From the NCBI RefSeq assembly GCF_900142915.1, contig NZ_FRCM01000001.1, positions 1,488,001 to 1,552,000 on the forward strand: a stretch of DNA of 64,000 nucleotides. The letters are read 5' to 3'. The notes under the pieces are model-generated. The model was not told where the DNA came from, did not search any database, and saw only the letters and a list, made by a program, of their open reading frames with translations. A program made the translations under genes and the position numbers. The stretch's first letter is position 1; every line of letters starts with the position of its first letter. Shown here in pieces: positions 1 through 9,483 of this stretch. The stretch comes from Mucilaginibacter sp. OK098 (lineage in GTDB: Bacteria > Bacteroidota > Bacteroidia > Sphingobacteriales > Sphingobacteriaceae).

Positions 1-159
1 TTGATTACCGAAGATCCATTCTATCCTAACCAGTTCCTGGTCTCCGGAGTTAAAGCAGAATATATTACAGCCATTATCCAGCTTTTGATGAGCGGGCCTT
101 AACAGGTTTATATTATCTATGGCCCTGAATTCAGGAGCTTGTTTTCTATCTATCGTCAT
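1..159 (-). CDS. M16 peptidase family protein, second member of a pair (partial, 3' end missing)
   Basis: A minus-strand frame starts at the ATG at 157-159 and runs off the left edge, giving 53 residues. It begins MTIDRKQAPEF and continues with KLDNGCNIFCFNSG, the usual N-terminal beta-strand of M16 (insulinase/pitrilysin) proteins, where a hydrophobic strand follows L-x-N-G. It lies 41 bp downstream of the catalytic M16 gene on the same strand. Bacteroidota commonly encode M16 proteins as a catalytic/non-catalytic pair forming one clamshell protease. That this copy is the inactive partner is inferred, because the region that would hold or lack HxxEH is outside the window. A short plus-strand frame ending at 102 is a shadow. 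Confidence 0.85.
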   Translation of the reverse strand, partial: MTIDRKQAPEFRAIDNINLLRPAHQKLDNGCNIFCFNSGDQELVRIEWIFGNQ

Positions 160-199
160 TTGTCATTGGTCATTAGTCATTGGTGATTACCAATGGGTG
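160..199. repeat. Short TCATTRGTCATTGG-type oligomer repeat
   Basis: Four imperfect copies of a TCATT-G/AG-T unit lie in the 41-bp spacer between the two M16 genes, followed by an inverted end (ATTGGTGATTACCAATGG). This is one of several degenerate oligomer families in the window. Its position just upstream of an ATG could affect which start is used. Confidence 0.6.
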
Positions 200-200
200 T

Positions 201-1445
201 TTAGGCAACCTTCTCCGCCAAATATATTAGCGTTGAAGAATTATCTTTTCTGAATAATTTATTGGCCAGTTCTTTTATCTGCTCAACTGTAACTTCCAGG
301 TATTTGGCTGTTTCCTGGTTTAGCAGGTCAGCATCACCCAGCAGCTCGAATGAAGCCAGGTTCATCGCCTTGTCCAATAATGACATTTCTGAAAATATCA
401 TGGTTGATTCGGTTTTGTTTTTAACCTTGGTTAATTCATCAGCCGGGATCTCATTTATTTTTATCTTTTCAAGTTCATCCCAAATAGCGGCTTCGGCAGT
501 TTCAATACTGATATTTTCCAGCGGCTTGCCCTCAAATACAAACAGGCCTTTATCAAGGCTACCCGTCATGTAGGCATGCACTTCGCTAAAGATCTGCTTT
601 TCCTTTACAAGGCTGCGGTATAAACGTGATGAGTTGCCGCGCGAAAGTATATCTGAAAGCAGCTCGGCCACATAATAAGATTCGTCCAAACGGTCACCCA
701 TCTGGAAAGCTATATACACATCATTAAGCGGCACTTTGGCTGTAACCGTTAAACGGCGCTCGTCATGCTGTTCAGGCTCTTGTGGCAAATCGCGGTGATA
801 CTTTTCACCCATCGGGATCGGTCCAAACCATTTTTCAGATAGTTGTTTTACCTGTTCCAAACTAACATCGCCCCCAACAACCATAATGGCGTTTTGCGGG
901 TTATAATGTTTTTTAAAGAATGCTTTAACATCTTCAATTTTCGCATCCTCAATATGTTTGATCTCTTTGCCTATGGTTGCCCATTGATACGGGTGTTTTT
1001 TATAAACCATCGGCCGCAACTTAAGCCAAACGTCACCATAGGGCTGATTAAGGTAGCGCTGCTTAAATTCCTCGATCACCACGTTGCGCTGCACTTCAAG
1101 GCTTTTTTCGCTAAATGCCAGGCTTAGCATCCTATCGCTCTCCAGCCAAAAGGCAGTTTCTATATTTGCGGATGGAAGCGTGATATAGTAATTGGTAATA
1201 TCGTTGCTGGTGAAGGCATTATTTTCGCCGCCTACACGCTGCAAAGGCTCATCATAGCTTGGAATATTTACTGAGCCGCCAAACATCAGGTGTTCAAATA
1301 AATGCGCAAAGCCGGTTTGTTCCGGGTCTTCATCGCGGGCGCCAACATCATAAAGAATGTTAAGCACTGCCATTGGGGTTGTATGATCTTCGTGCACAAT
1401 AACACGCAAGCCATTATCTAAAGTAAATCGGTTGAATTTAACCAT
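201..1445 (-). CDS. M16 family zinc metallopeptidase (catalytic subunit)
   Basis: 414-residue protein with the inverted zinc motif HxxEH (HLFEH, residues 48-52) and acidic residues E125/E126 in VIEEF as the likely third ligand, so this is the catalytic member of the pair. No signal peptide is visible, which suggests a cytoplasmic or non-classically located processing peptidase; many Bacteroidota homologues are simply called insulinase family proteins. Substrates are probably short peptides, by family analogy. The length fits one M16 half-clamshell that needs the downstream partner at 1-159. A TACATTTG -7 element lies on the minus strand at 1471-1478, about 25 bp before the ATG. Residue identity is seen; partnership is inferred from tandem arrangement. 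Confidence 0.93.
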   Translation of the reverse strand: MVKFNRFTLDNGLRVIVHEDHTTPMAVLNILYDVGARDEDPEQTGFAHLFEHLMFGGSVNIPSYDEPLQRVGGENNAFTSNDITNYYITLPSANIETAFWLESDRMLSLAFSEKSLEVQRNVVIEEFKQRYLNQPYGDVWLKLRPMVYKKHPYQWATIGKEIKHIEDAKIEDVKAFFKKHYNPQNAIMVVGGDVSLEQVKQLSEKWFGPIPMGEKYHRDLPQEPEQHDERRLTVTAKVPLNDVYIAFQMGDRLDESYYVAELLSDILSRGNSSRLYRSLVKEKQIFSEVHAYMTGSLDKGLFVFEGKPLENISIETAEAAIWDELEKIKINEIPADELTKVKNKTESTMIFSEMSLLDKAMNLASFELLGDADLLNQETAKYLEVTVEQIKELANKLFRKDNSSTLIYLAEKVA

Positions 1446-1470
1446 TTGTAAATTTTCAATTAACGGATAG

Positions 1471-1478
1471 CAAATGTA
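1471..1478 (-). promoter_or_regulatory. -7 promoter element (TACATTTG) for the M16 operon
   Basis: Minus-strand TACATTTG matches the Bacteroidota -7 consensus TAnnTTTG 25 bp upstream of the M16 start. No clear -33 TTG at the expected distance. Confidence 0.5.
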
Positions 1479-1482
1479 GAGT

Positions 1483-1590
1483 TTTTGTTGATTGTTGAAA
1501 CGTTGTAATGTTGAAAGGTTGTAAAGTTATTATTTGATTTTTATTGGCCGAGTGATACCTTTAACCCTTCACCTTTCGCCTTTTACCCAA
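1483..1590. repeat. Two oligomer repeat families upstream of the alpha-solenoid gene
   Basis: Positions 1483-1530 hold several GTTGWAA/GTTGTAA units. Positions 1558-1590 hold CTTTAACCC, CTTCACC, TTTCGCC, TTTTACCC units, the same family seen at 17217-17329, 32154-32228 and 51938-51976. The second block ends 4 bp before the ATG at 1595, so the leader of that gene is largely repeat. Confidence 0.65.
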
Positions 1591-1594
1591 TTGG

Positions 1595-2146
1595 ATGATC
1601 TCAAAAGACGAGCTTATAAAGCAAATTACAAATTCATTAGGAAAACCTAAAGTACTTGAACTTGGGCGGATCCTGAGTGAGCAGCAATTTGCCTTGCGCG
1701 ATTTGATTGATATTACTTTTTACCCGGATAAAGTAATGGCCTTCCGTGCAAGCTGGATCCTGGAAAATATTTTGTTAGCCGATCCTTTAAGATATGAGAC
1801 AAACCTTGATTATTTGTTATTACGATTTAAGGATGTTAAACACCCCGGCCCGCAAAGGCATTATGCGAAAATACTAATGCATTTAACTGATCCTGGTATG
1901 TTGCCAGAAATAAAAGTCAAATTACAAGCGTTGGATCTTGAACCCGCAGTTGAACATTGTTTCGACTGGATGATTGATCCAAAAGTTAAAGTTGCCGTTA
2001 AAGTTTTTGCATCCGAAGCGCTGTTTAACCTGCGTCACCGTTACCCATGGGTAGCTGAAGAGCTGGCAAGCCAAATTAAGTTCCTGATGCGGAACGGCTC
2101 ACCAGCTATTCAATCGAGAGGGAAGAAATTACTTGCAATGTTTTAG
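1595..2146 (+). CDS. HEAT-like alpha-solenoid hypothetical protein
   Basis: 183-residue protein with no signal peptide or membrane segment. The sequence is almost entirely helical in character, with repeated pairs of amphipathic helices (for example KVMAFRASWILENILL, YAKILMHLTD, VKVAVKVFASEALFNL), typical of HEAT/armadillo solenoids that bind proteins or nucleic acid. No catalytic motif is visible. It is basic near the C-terminus (IQSRGKKLLAMF). It stands alone between divergent M16 genes and a convergent small gene, so context gives no function. The start is the first ATG after the repeat block; no Shine-Dalgarno is present. Family assignment is by helical pattern only and the exact HEAT class is uncertain. 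Confidence 0.8.
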   Translation: MISKDELIKQITNSLGKPKVLELGRILSEQQFALRDLIDITFYPDKVMAFRASWILENILLADPLRYETNLDYLLLRFKDVKHPGPQRHYAKILMHLTDPGMLPEIKVKLQALDLEPAVEHCFDWMIDPKVKVAVKVFASEALFNLRHRYPWVAEELASQIKFLMRNGSPAIQSRGKKLLAMF

Positions 2147-2570
2147 AAAGCAGGATTTTATAGCTCCTTATGCTCCTCTGAATTGGTGAGTTCGACATAA
2201 GCAAACAGTCACCTCACCCTGAACTCTTCTCTAACCGCGTGCAGCCGTAGCTTTAAATGGGGCGAAGCGAACGTTTGTGTGTCAACGTCGGCAAAGCGTT
2301 CCATTTTTACACGCGGAGCAGGTGGAACGCTCTGAAACATGCTGACTATAAGATACTTAAGTAAAGTACAATATATAAGTGCCTGACAATCAATAATTAT
2401 TAATTTTTTGCTTTTTTAATAATTTATTATAAATAACTCATAATCAGAGTGTTTCACTTTTACTTGATTAATCAAAATTATGTCCATCATGGAAAATATT
2501 TACACCTTTTTAGTGAATAATCCTGATTTGAGTTTACAAGACTAAGCATCAATTCACGAGCAATACAAAA
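2147..2570. other. 424-bp intergenic region between convergent genes, no gene seen
   Basis: No convincing ORF. It contains a 9-bp inverted repeat AGCGTTCCA (2295-2303) / TGGAACGCT (2323-2331), with nearby CACGCGG/CCGCGTG arms, which could form a branched hairpin at the 3' ends of the two flanking genes. The stretch 2395-2530 is very AT-rich and without clear signal. Confidence 0.5.
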
Positions 2571-2915
2571 TTAGACTTCAGGTTTATCTTCCCTGTGAAG
2601 ATTATCGCTCACCTGGTCGTGGTTTAGTTTTGCATGGATAGCCGATGAGCTGTCATTGGCATAAGTACCAAAGGCATTAACCAGCACACCCTTTAAGTTG
2701 TATTTTTTTGAAGTAACCGCATAAACTATCGACATATCGTCTGGGTTACTGGCACCCTCAAAACGGTAGAACTCATCAATCTCAATATCGTCTGCCGTCA
2801 TGCGGATATTTTTATCTTTATCGTCTATCGTATCACCTTCCAAACTCAGGTTTTCGGTGTATCCTCTTTTCATTAAATCGTTAGTGGCTTCCACTAGGTT
2901 GTTATATGTTATCAT
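2571..2915 (-). CDS. Small conserved Bacteroidota protein (often labelled phosphoribosylpyrophosphate synthetase)
   Basis: 114-residue soluble protein. The pattern MITYNNLVEATNDLMKRGY, followed by EGDTI, an acidic DIEIDEFYRFEG block and IVYAVTS, matches a small family widespread in Bacteroidota that databases often name phosphoribosylpyrophosphate synthetase. It is far too short for a PRPP synthetase (about 310 residues) and shows neither the PRPP-binding loop nor the ATP flag region, so the transferred name should not be trusted. The C-terminal 25 residues are polar and probably disordered. It is monocistronic between convergent and divergent neighbours. Real function unknown. Confidence 0.8.
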   Translation of the reverse strand: MITYNNLVEATNDLMKRGYTENLSLEGDTIDDKDKNIRMTADDIEIDEFYRFEGASNPDDMSIVYAVTSKKYNLKGVLVNAFGTYANDSSSAIHAKLNHDQVSDNLHREDKPEV

Positions 2916-3130
2916 GGTTAGATTCTTTTAAGTAGTTCTTTTAATTGATAACCATAAAACATCTGCGTTGTTTGCTTTTTGATGATTTGTTGTGATAAGT
3001 TCTGAAGGTCAACGCGCAAGGTCATCTTCGTTTCAAACGCCCCCATAAGTATGCATTTATGCCAATTGCACATTAATTTGTGATAATAAATCAGTTTATG
3101 CGTATCTTGTTTTTAATTACCCAAACCGCT

Positions 3131-4591
3131 ATGAAAACCCGTATCCTGCTATTTACCGGCATATTAATTCTATTCATCAAAATAAATGCCTTCGCACAAT
3201 ACTCGTCAGAGGTCAATGAAAAGATCCAGCGCGTTGAGCAAAACCTGCTCCCAAATATCCAAACGGGAAATGATGGCCCTATGACCATGCTGGACCGGAT
3301 GACTTTTTATAAAGTACACGGTGTAAGCGTTGCGGTTATTCACAACTATAAAATTGAGTGGGCAAAAGGATACGGCTATGCAAATGACATTCTGAAGGTG
3401 CCGGTAACGCCGCAAACGTTGTTCCAGGCGGCGTCCATCAGTAAATCACTAAATTCGGTTGGGGTGCTTAAATTGGTGCAGGATAAAAAAATTGATCTTT
3501 ATGCCGATATCAACACTTACCTCACCAGTTGGAAATTCCCTTACGATTCGCTCTCTAAAAATAAAAAGATAACTGTTGCTAACCTGCTGAGCCACACAGG
3601 CGGTTTAACCGTACATGGTTTTGGCGGCTACGAAAAGGGGGAGCAATTACCAACCATTCCACAAATTCTTGACGGTAAAAAGCCGACCAATTCAGCTGCC
3701 GTACGTTCCATGTACGCGCCGGGCATAAAATCGGAATATTCGGGCGGTGGGATTACCATTTCACAGCTTATAGTAGTGAATGTTACCCACCAGGCTTATG
3801 ATAAATTTATGTACGACAATGTTTTGAAACCACTTGGGATGAACAGCAGTACTTATACCCAACCACCACTGAATAAAAAGCCCGGATTACTGGCCACAGC
3901 TTACCGGGATAATGGAACGGCGGTAAAAGGCAACTATCATATTTACCCCGAGCAAGCCGCGGCAGGCTTGTGGACCAACCCTACTGATCTTTCAAAATAC
4001 ATCATCGAAACGCAACTGGCTTTGCAGGGAAAATCCAACAAGGTTCTTGACCAGAAAACCACCAGGTTAAGGTTAACCCCATACATTGACAAAAGTGCGG
4101 CATTAGGGGTTTTTATAGATAGCTTACAGGATGGGGTAAAATACTTTGAACACGGCGGGGCAAACGAAGGCTTCAGGTGCCAGTATTTCGGTAGTTTGGA
4201 GGGCGGGAATGGTGTTGTGGTGATGGTAAACTCAGATGACGGACGTATTATAAACGAAATTGTGAACAGCGTTGCTAAAGTTTACGACTTTAAGGGATTA
4301 AACCGTTCAAAATCACGAAAGGAAGTAATGGTAGCAGATACTCTTCTGCAAAAGTATACCGGTAAATATGAACTTGCCCCAAGCTTTATTTTAACCATAA
4401 CCCGCGAAGGAAACAGCTTATACGGACAGGCAACCGGGCAGGGAAAGGTACAGCTGTTTGCAGAAAGCAACAGCAAATTCTTTTTAAAAGTAGTTGATGC
4501 GGAAATTGAATTTATTAAAGATGATAAAGGCCAAATAACTAAAGCAACCCTTTATCAAAACGGGATTCATGATGCTAAAAAAATTGAGTGA
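3131..4591 (+). CDS. Secreted serine hydrolase, class C beta-lactamase/PBP family
   Basis: 486 residues from the ATG at 3131, chosen because it begins a clean signal peptide (MKTRILLFTGILIL..., cleavage near AFAQ); longer in-frame starts at 3080 (GTG) and 3098 (ATG) would bury it. The catalytic S-x-x-K is S102-I-S-K105 (FQAASISKSLNS); a tyrosine motif SEYSGGG serves as the Y-x-N/S element and EHGGANEGF as the third K/H-T/G-G box. The last ~90 residues form a separate beta-rich domain like those trailing many esterase/PBP-like hydrolases. It is likely periplasmic, acting as an esterase, D-aminopeptidase or carboxypeptidase rather than a resistance enzyme; substrate unknown. It converges on the SRPBCC gene with only 9 bp between stops. 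Confidence 0.88.
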   Translation: MKTRILLFTGILILFIKINAFAQYSSEVNEKIQRVEQNLLPNIQTGNDGPMTMLDRMTFYKVHGVSVAVIHNYKIEWAKGYGYANDILKVPVTPQTLFQAASISKSLNSVGVLKLVQDKKIDLYADINTYLTSWKFPYDSLSKNKKITVANLLSHTGGLTVHGFGGYEKGEQLPTIPQILDGKKPTNSAAVRSMYAPGIKSEYSGGGITISQLIVVNVTHQAYDKFMYDNVLKPLGMNSSTYTQPPLNKKPGLLATAYRDNGTAVKGNYHIYPEQAAAGLWTNPTDLSKYIIETQLALQGKSNKVLDQKTTRLRLTPYIDKSAALGVFIDSLQDGVKYFEHGGANEGFRCQYFGSLEGGNGVVVMVNSDDGRIINEIVNSVAKVYDFKGLNRSKSRKEVMVADTLLQKYTGKYELAPSFILTITREGNSLYGQATGQGKVQLFAESNSKFFLKVVDAEIEFIKDDKGQITKATLYQNGIHDAKKIE

Positions 4592-4600
4592 AATAAGTGA

Positions 4601-5029
4601 TCAGTTTTCTTCTATCATTTCCTTCAGTCCTTTAAGAATTTTATCCCAGCCTTTAACAGATTTACTATATCTTTTTTCCGCATCGCCGCCATTTCCAACA
4701 TCGTCAGTTATTGATAATATGGTTTTGCCGTCTTTATAGGTTAGCTTATCAGTTACTGTCGAAAAAGTTGAAGAGTCGTCGCTGCTATTCTTTAAGTTGT
4801 ATTGCAACAGCTTTTCAGGTTCGATCTTTAAGATCCTGCCCTTCATTTTTATGGGGATGATTAAAAACATTCTACCCTTGAAAGTTATCGGGCTCCCCGC
4901 TTTCCACGAAGAGACCACTTTACAGTTAAAAAAATATTTTTCTGTCTTTACCGGATCGGTTAATGCATCCCAAACCACCGAAGGCTCAGCATTAATGGTG
5001 ACATCCTTCTTAACAATATATTCTTTCAT
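4601..5029 (-). CDS. SRPBCC (START/AHSA1-like) domain protein
   Basis: 142-residue single-domain protein of the Bet v 1-like helix-grip fold. The N-terminus (VTINAEPSVVWDALTDPVKTE) is the typical opening strand and helix, followed by the alternating strands GSPITFKGRM, ILKIEPEKLLQYNL and LSITDDVGNGG, and a long C-terminal helix KRYSKSVKGWDKILKGLKEM. These proteins bind hydrophobic ligands or act as Hsp90 co-chaperone-like or polyketide-cyclase-like proteins; no ligand can be assigned. It follows clpB on the same strand beyond a terminator-like hairpin, so it is probably transcribed separately. Confidence 0.87.
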   Translation of the reverse strand: MKEYIVKKDVTINAEPSVVWDALTDPVKTEKYFFNCKVVSSWKAGSPITFKGRMFLIIPIKMKGRILKIEPEKLLQYNLKNSSDDSSTFSTVTDKLTYKDGKTILSITDDVGNGGDAEKRYSKSVKGWDKILKGLKEMIEEN

Positions 5030-5121
5030 AGCCTGTTGATTATTAAGATTATACTAATATTCAGTTAACAATCCTGCTATGAAAAAGTGTTATTTTTTTA
5101 TGATAATCCGTTTTTTAAAAC

Positions 5122-5151
5122 GACAAAGGCCGCCCGTAAGCAGCCTTTGTC
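5122..5151 (-). terminator. Rho-independent terminator downstream of clpB
   Basis: Stem GACAAAGGC (5122-5130) pairs perfectly with GCCTTTGTC (5143-5151) around a 12-nt loop. Read on the minus strand it is followed by GTTTTAAAAAAC. It lies about 100 bp past the clpB stop. Confidence 0.7.
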
Positions 5152-5201
5152 TCTATATGATGGAGTTATTATTTTAATTAGTGATTTCTTGAATTAGTGA
5201 T

Positions 5202-5262
5202 CGATTAACTTAATCAACCTAATCCAACCTACTAAACCCAATCAACTTATCCCTCACTCAAC
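5202..5262. repeat. CAACTTAATC / TTGATTAAGTTG oligomer family, copy 1
   Basis: Degenerate units AACTTAATC, AACCTAATCC, AACCTACTAA, CCCAATCAACTT run directly into the clpB 3' end (stop at 5254). The same family occurs at 7880-7971, 26321-26442, 48712-48906 and 59625-59728. Confidence 0.7.
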
Positions 5263-7866
5263 CCTATCCAGCAAATTCTCATTCAAAAACACAAACTGGT
5301 TATCAAACATATCCAGCTTTATTTTGCTGTCTTTGTCCACTTTTCCGGCAAGGATTTGTTTTGAAAGTTCGTTCAGGATCTTTTTCTGGATTACACGTTT
5401 CAAAGGCCTTGCTCCAAATTGCGGATCGTAACCCAGCTGTGCCAGCCAGTCAAGCGCTTCTTCCGATGCTTCCATGGTGATCCCAATTTCGGCAAGGGTT
5501 TGTTGTAACTGTTTAAACTGCAGCTTCACAATATCAGTTATTTCATCCCGGGTAAGCGGTGTGAACATAATGATTTCATCTATCCTGTTCAAAAACTCCG
5601 GACGAATGGTTTTCCTTAGCAGGTCAAACAACTGGTTCTTGGTTTTTGCCACCACTTCGTCCCTGTTATCATCTTCCAATTCCTGGAAATTATCCATTAT
5701 CAGGTTTGAGCCGATGTTGGAGGTCATAATGATGATGGTATTTTTAAAGTTCACCACCCGGCCCTTATTATCGGTTAAGCGGCCATCATCCAAAACCTGT
5801 AGTAATATATTAAACACGTCCGGATGGGCTTTTTCAATCTCGTCCAGCAATATTACGCTGTATGGCTTGCGACGAACGGCTTCAGTTAATTGTCCGCCTT
5901 CATCATAGCCCACATAGCCTGGAGGCGCTCCTATCAGTCTTGAAACCGCATGGCGTTCCTGGTATTCACTCATATCTATCCGTACTAATGCGCCTTCATC
6001 ATTAAACAGGTATTCTGCCAATGCTTTGGCCAGCTCCGTTTTACCAACACCTGTAGTGCCCAAAAATATGAACGAGCCAATTGGCTTACGTTTATCCTGT
6101 AACCCGGCCCTGCTGCGGCGAATGGCATCACTTATTGCTTCAATAGCTTCCTCCTGCCCTGCCACACGCTTGTGCAGTTCTTCTTCCAAATGCAAAAGCT
6201 TTTCACGTTCGCTCTGGATCATTTTTGAAACCGGGATGCCGGTCCACCTCGAAACTACACCTGCTATATCATCGGCAGTAACTTCTTCTTTCAGCATCCG
6301 GCTGTCGCTCTGGTTTTCAAGCAGAACCTTTTTTAGGTCTTCAACTTCCTGTTGTGTCTTTACTATTGTTCCATAGCGTAATTCGGCAACTTTTCCGTAA
6401 TCACCTGCGCGTTCGGCCTGTTCAGCTTCCAGCTTATAGTTCTCTATCTGCTCAACCTTTTGGTTAATGCCGTCTACAAGGTCTTTTTCACCCTGCCATT
6501 TGGCGCGTAATGAATCGCGTTCGGCAGATAAATTTGCAATTTCCTCGCTCAGCTCTTTTACTTTCTTATCATCACGTTCGCGTTTAATGGCTTCGCGCTC
6601 AATTTCCAGCTGCATAATGCGGCGGTCAAGCTCATCAACAACTTCAGGTACGGAATCCATTTCTAAACGTAATTTAGAAGCGGCTTCATCCATCAGGTCG
6701 ATAGCCTTATCAGGTAAAAACCTATCAGAGATATAACGTTGTGACATTTCAACTGCGGCAATAATAGCCTCGTCCTTTATCCGCACCTTATGGTGGGTTT
6801 CGTAACGTTCCTTTAATCCACGTAAAATAGAAATAGCATCGGCAGTATCCGGCTCACCAACCAATACCATCTGGAAGCGACGCTCTAAAGCTTTATCCTT
6901 TTCAAAAAACTTCTGGTATTCGTTTAATGTGGTTGCGCCAATAGCTCTTAACTCGCCACGTGCAAGTGCCGGTTTTAATATATTGGCCGCATCCATAGCA
7001 CCTTCGCCGCCGCCTGCGCCAACTAATGTGTGGATCTCATCAATAAACATAATAATCTCGCCATCGGCTTGTGTTACTTCTTTAATAACAGCTTTTAAAC
7101 GTTCTTCAAACTCGCCTTTATACTTGGCCCCTGCAATCAGCGCACCCATATCAAGCGAGTACACGGTTTTTGTTTTCAGGCTTTCAGGCACATCGCCCTT
7201 AATTATCCGGAAGGCAATCCCTTCGGCAATGGCGGTTTTACCAACACCAGGCTCACCAACTAATATCGGGTTGTTTTTTGTACGGCGCGAAAGGATCTGG
7301 ATCACCCGCCTGATCTCTTCGTCACGGCCAATAACCGGGTCCAATTTGCCAGATTCGGCATACTCATTCAAATTACGGGCATATTTGTTCAGGGCATTAT
7401 AGGTAGCTTCCGCATTCTGATCGGTTACCTTATTATCGCCTCGTAGGGCAACAATAGCCTTTTTAAGGTCTTTTTCGTTTACGCCATAATCCTTTAAAGC
7501 GGTGCTTGTTTTATCGTTTACTGATAAAATTCCCAGTAAAATATGCTCAACAGATACAAACTCATCCTTAAATTCTTTAAGGTAAGCCGTTGCCTTTTGC
7601 AAAGCTGAGTTTGAACCCGATGATAGATAAGCGTTGCTCCCGCTAACCTTTGGGAATGAGCTTATCTGTTCATCTAAAGTTGCATTTAAGCGGTTAAGGT
7701 TAACGTTTAATTTTTTTAACAGGTATGATATTACGTTTTCATCAACCAGCAATAAACCTTTTAGCAGGTGCGCAGTTTCAATAGCCTGCTGCTGGTTCCC
7801 TACCGCAATTTCCGAAGCCTTTTGAACAGCTTCCTGCGCTTTTATGGTAAAATTGTTAAAATTCAT
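5254..7866 (-). CDS. clpB: ATP-dependent disaggregase ClpB
   Basis: 870 residues, the normal length. Order of parts: N-terminal Clp_N repeat domain (about 1-150), AAA+ domain 1 with Walker [10 protein letters not shown] and Walker [11 protein letters not shown], the long charged coiled-coil M domain (about 400-525, [19 protein letters not shown]), AAA+ domain 2 with Walker [10 protein letters not shown] and Walker [12 protein letters not shown], and the C-terminal D2-small domain. The M domain marks it as ClpB rather than ClpA/ClpC, and no ClpP-binding loop is evident. It works with DnaK/DnaJ/GrpE to resolve heat-induced aggregates. It lies alone on the minus strand; no HrcA CIRCE element is visible upstream. 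Confidence 0.98.
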   Translation of the reverse strand: MNFNNFTIKAQEAVQKASEIAVGNQQQAIETAHLLKGLLLVDENVISYLLKKLNVNLNRLNATLDEQISSFPKVSGSNAYLSSGSNSALQKATAYLKEFKDEFVSVEHILLGILSVNDKTSTALKDYGVNEKDLKKAIVALRGDNKVTDQNAEATYNALNKYARNLNEYAESGKLDPVIGRDEEIRRVIQILSRRTKNNPILVGEPGVGKTAIAEGIAFRIIKGDVPESLKTKTVYSLDMGALIAGAKYKGEFEERLKAVIKEVTQADGEIIMFIDEIHTLVGAGGGEGAMDAANILKPALARGELRAIGATTLNEYQKFFEKDKALERRFQMVLVGEPDTADAISILRGLKERYETHHKVRIKDEAIIAAVEMSQRYISDRFLPDKAIDLMDEAASKLRLEMDSVPEVVDELDRRIMQLEIEREAIKRERDDKKVKELSEEIANLSAERDSLRAKWQGEKDLVDGINQKVEQIENYKLEAEQAERAGDYGKVAELRYGTIVKTQQEVEDLKKVLLENQSDSRMLKEEVTADDIAGVVSRWTGIPVSKMIQSEREKLLHLEEELHKRVAGQEEAIEAISDAIRRSRAGLQDKRKPIGSFIFLGTTGVGKTELAKALAEYLFNDEGALVRIDMSEYQERHAVSRLIGAPPGYVGYDEGGQLTEAVRRKPYSVILLDEIEKAHPDVFNILLQVLDDGRLTDNKGRVVNFKNTIIIMTSNIGSNLIMDNFQELEDDNRDEVVAKTKNQLFDLLRKTIRPEFLNRIDEIIMFTPLTRDEITDIVKLQFKQLQQTLAEIGITMEASEEALDWLAQLGYDPQFGARPLKRVIQKKILNELSKQILAGKVDKDSKIKLDMFDNQFVFLNENLLDRVE

Positions 7867-7879
7867 GGTTATGTTTTAA

Positions 7880-7971
7880 TTTGTTGTTTTCAATGGATTG
7901 GAAGGACTGTTGAATTGTGCATTTTCACAACATATTCAACTCAATCAACCCATTCAACCTAATCAACTCAA
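7880..7971. repeat. CAACTCAATC / TTGATTGAGTTG oligomer family, copy 2
   Basis: Left arm 7880-7918 carries GGATTGGAAGGACTGTTGAATTG-like units, right arm 7933-7971 carries CAACTCAATC, CAACCCATT, CAACCTAATC, CAACTCAA. The arms are roughly inverted and sit between the divergent clpB and histidine kinase genes. Confidence 0.65.
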
Positions 7972-8069
7972 GGCCATCAATTCACCTGCCATATTCCCAA
8001 AACTGCTAAATTGTCGCCTAAAAATAAAATCATCCGCTACTTTGTCATTGCCCGGTAATCTGACATTTA

Positions 8070-8103
8070 TTGACCTTTTCTTAAGTAAAAAATTATAATT
8101 TTG
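8070..8103 (+). promoter_or_regulatory. Promoter of the histidine kinase gene (TTG ... TAATTTTG)
   Basis: -33 TTG at 8070-8072 and -7 TAATTTTG at 8096-8103 with 23 bp between, matching the Bacteroidota TTG/TAnnTTTG pattern. The predicted transcription start near 8109 makes the TTG codon at 8101 too early and favours the TTG at 8128 as translation start. Confidence 0.55.
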
Positions 8104-8127
8104 CTATGCCCTAATAATCACACTATT

Positions 8128-9483
8128 TTGGATAAGCATCTTTTTAAAAATTTACCGGGAAAATATAAAAACGCCTATCGCGATTACTATACAAACCAAA
8201 ACCTGGCTTCTGTACGCGTAGGGAGTGTTATTTTTTTGGTGTTAAATGTAGTGATCAGGGCGCTATATTTTATTTTCCCATTAAGCCTTACCCGGGCCGA
8301 GAATTTTCCGGAGTTTGATATTACCAATTGGGTTTTTATGGCATCGGCGCTGGTATTTTATATTATCAGCAATTTTTTGATCGATGAATTCAGGAAAAAC
8401 AAAAAAACCACTGCCATAATGTCGTTGTTTGTTTTTTCATTTTCGCTGTATATTATTCTTTGCGGGATGTTCAGCAGCTTTATTGCAACGGCTAACCCGC
8501 GAAATGCCCTTACACTTTATTTAATATCATTAACGGTTATCAGTATTCTGTGCGTATTTGAATATTACGAAACCATTATACTCATCATTGCGGTTGAATT
8601 ATTATTTACTTCGTTACTGATCCATAGTCATACCGACCCTACCGAAATGATCTATAATCAGATGGTTTCTATTATTTTGTTAGGGGGATTTTATTTGATA
8701 TCACGCTACTTTTTCTCTTACAAAGCCAATTACTGGATGCAGGTGAACGAGATCAGGGAAAAAAACCTGGAGATTGAACGGGGAAGCGAATTTAAAAGCC
8801 AGTTGCTGGGTACAGTAGCACATGATTTACGGAATCCTATAGCTGCTGTAGAAACATTAGCCATGATGATGGAAATGGAAGATATTGATGCAGATACACA
8901 GGACACCCTAAACCTGATGAAGGCATCATGCATAAGAGCCCGTACCATAATTGACGACCTCCTTGAGTCTGCCCGGAATGAAAATTCGGTAGAATTCATC
9001 ACCGCCAAAACCGAGCTTAATACCTTATTGAGGAATAATATTGAAGGTTGGAAGATCCAGCAAGAGGCTAAAAATATCATTGAGCTTATTAGTTCAATAA
9101 GTCCTGTTTATGCACAAATAAATCATGAAAAATTTACCCGTGTGCTGGATAATCTTATTGGAAACGCGCTTAAATTCTCCAAAGAGAAAAGCAAGATCGA
9201 GGTATTTTTAAGCAAAAGGAACCAACAGATCATTATAGAAGTAAAAGACCGTGGTTTGGGCATCCCTAAAGATATGCTACCTATTATTTTTATCCCGTTC
9301 TCAAAGGCAGGCCGCACCGGTTTAAAGGGCGAACAATCAACCGGCCTGGGTTTAAGTATTGTAAAACAGATCATTGAAAAACACAACGGCAAAATTGAAG
9401 TGGAAAGCGAAGTGGGAAAAGGATCAACTTTTAGGATAGTGTTGCCGGAAGTTGAGATTAGAGATTTGTTAATTGGAGATTAG
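8128..9483 (+). CDS. Membrane-bound sensor histidine kinase
   Basis: About 451 residues. The N-terminal half has about six hydrophobic helices (VGSVIFLVLNVVIRALYFIF through IILLGGFYLISRYFFSY), then a HisKA domain with H-box GTVAHDLRNPIAA (phospho-His codon at 8821-8823) and an HATPase domain with N-box DNLIGNALKFS, G1 DRGLGIP and G2 GLGLSIVK. It is a complete kinase with no receiver domain and no response regulator next to it, so it is an orphan whose partner lies elsewhere. There is no in-frame ATG before the second membrane helix; TTG at 8128 is chosen from promoter position, TTG at 8101 being the alternative. The last residues (EIRDLLIGD) are encoded by a GATTAGAG-type repeat. Confidence 0.9.
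   Translation: MDKHLFKNLPGKYKNAYRDYYTNQNLASVRVGSVIFLVLNVVIRALYFIFPLSLTRAENFPEFDITNWVFMASALVFYIISNFLIDEFRKNKKTTAIMSLFVFSFSLYIILCGMFSSFIATANPRNALTLYLISLTVISILCVFEYYETIILIIAVELLFTSLLIHSHTDPTEMIYNQMVSIILLGGFYLISRYFFSYKANYWMQVNEIREKNLEIERGSEFKSQLLGTVAHDLRNPIAAVETLAMMMEMEDIDADTQDTLNLMKASCIRARTIIDDLLESARNENSVEFITAKTELNTLLRNNIEGWKIQQEAKNIIELISSISPVYAQINHEKFTRVLDNLIGNALKFSKEKSKIEVFLSKRNQQIIIEVKDRGLGIPKDMLPIIFIPFSKAGRTGLKGEQSTGLGLSIVKQIIEKHNGKIEVESEVGKGSTFRIVLPEVEIRDLLIGD

Noticed and set aside
1-102. Plus-strand partial gene ending in TAA at 102
   Set aside because: The minus strand codes for a clear M16 N-terminus in the right place downstream of the catalytic M16 gene.
6929-7402. 157-residue open frame antisense to clpB
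   Set aside because: Serine/proline-rich composition typical of the complementary frame of a conserved gene; clpB on the other strand is full length.
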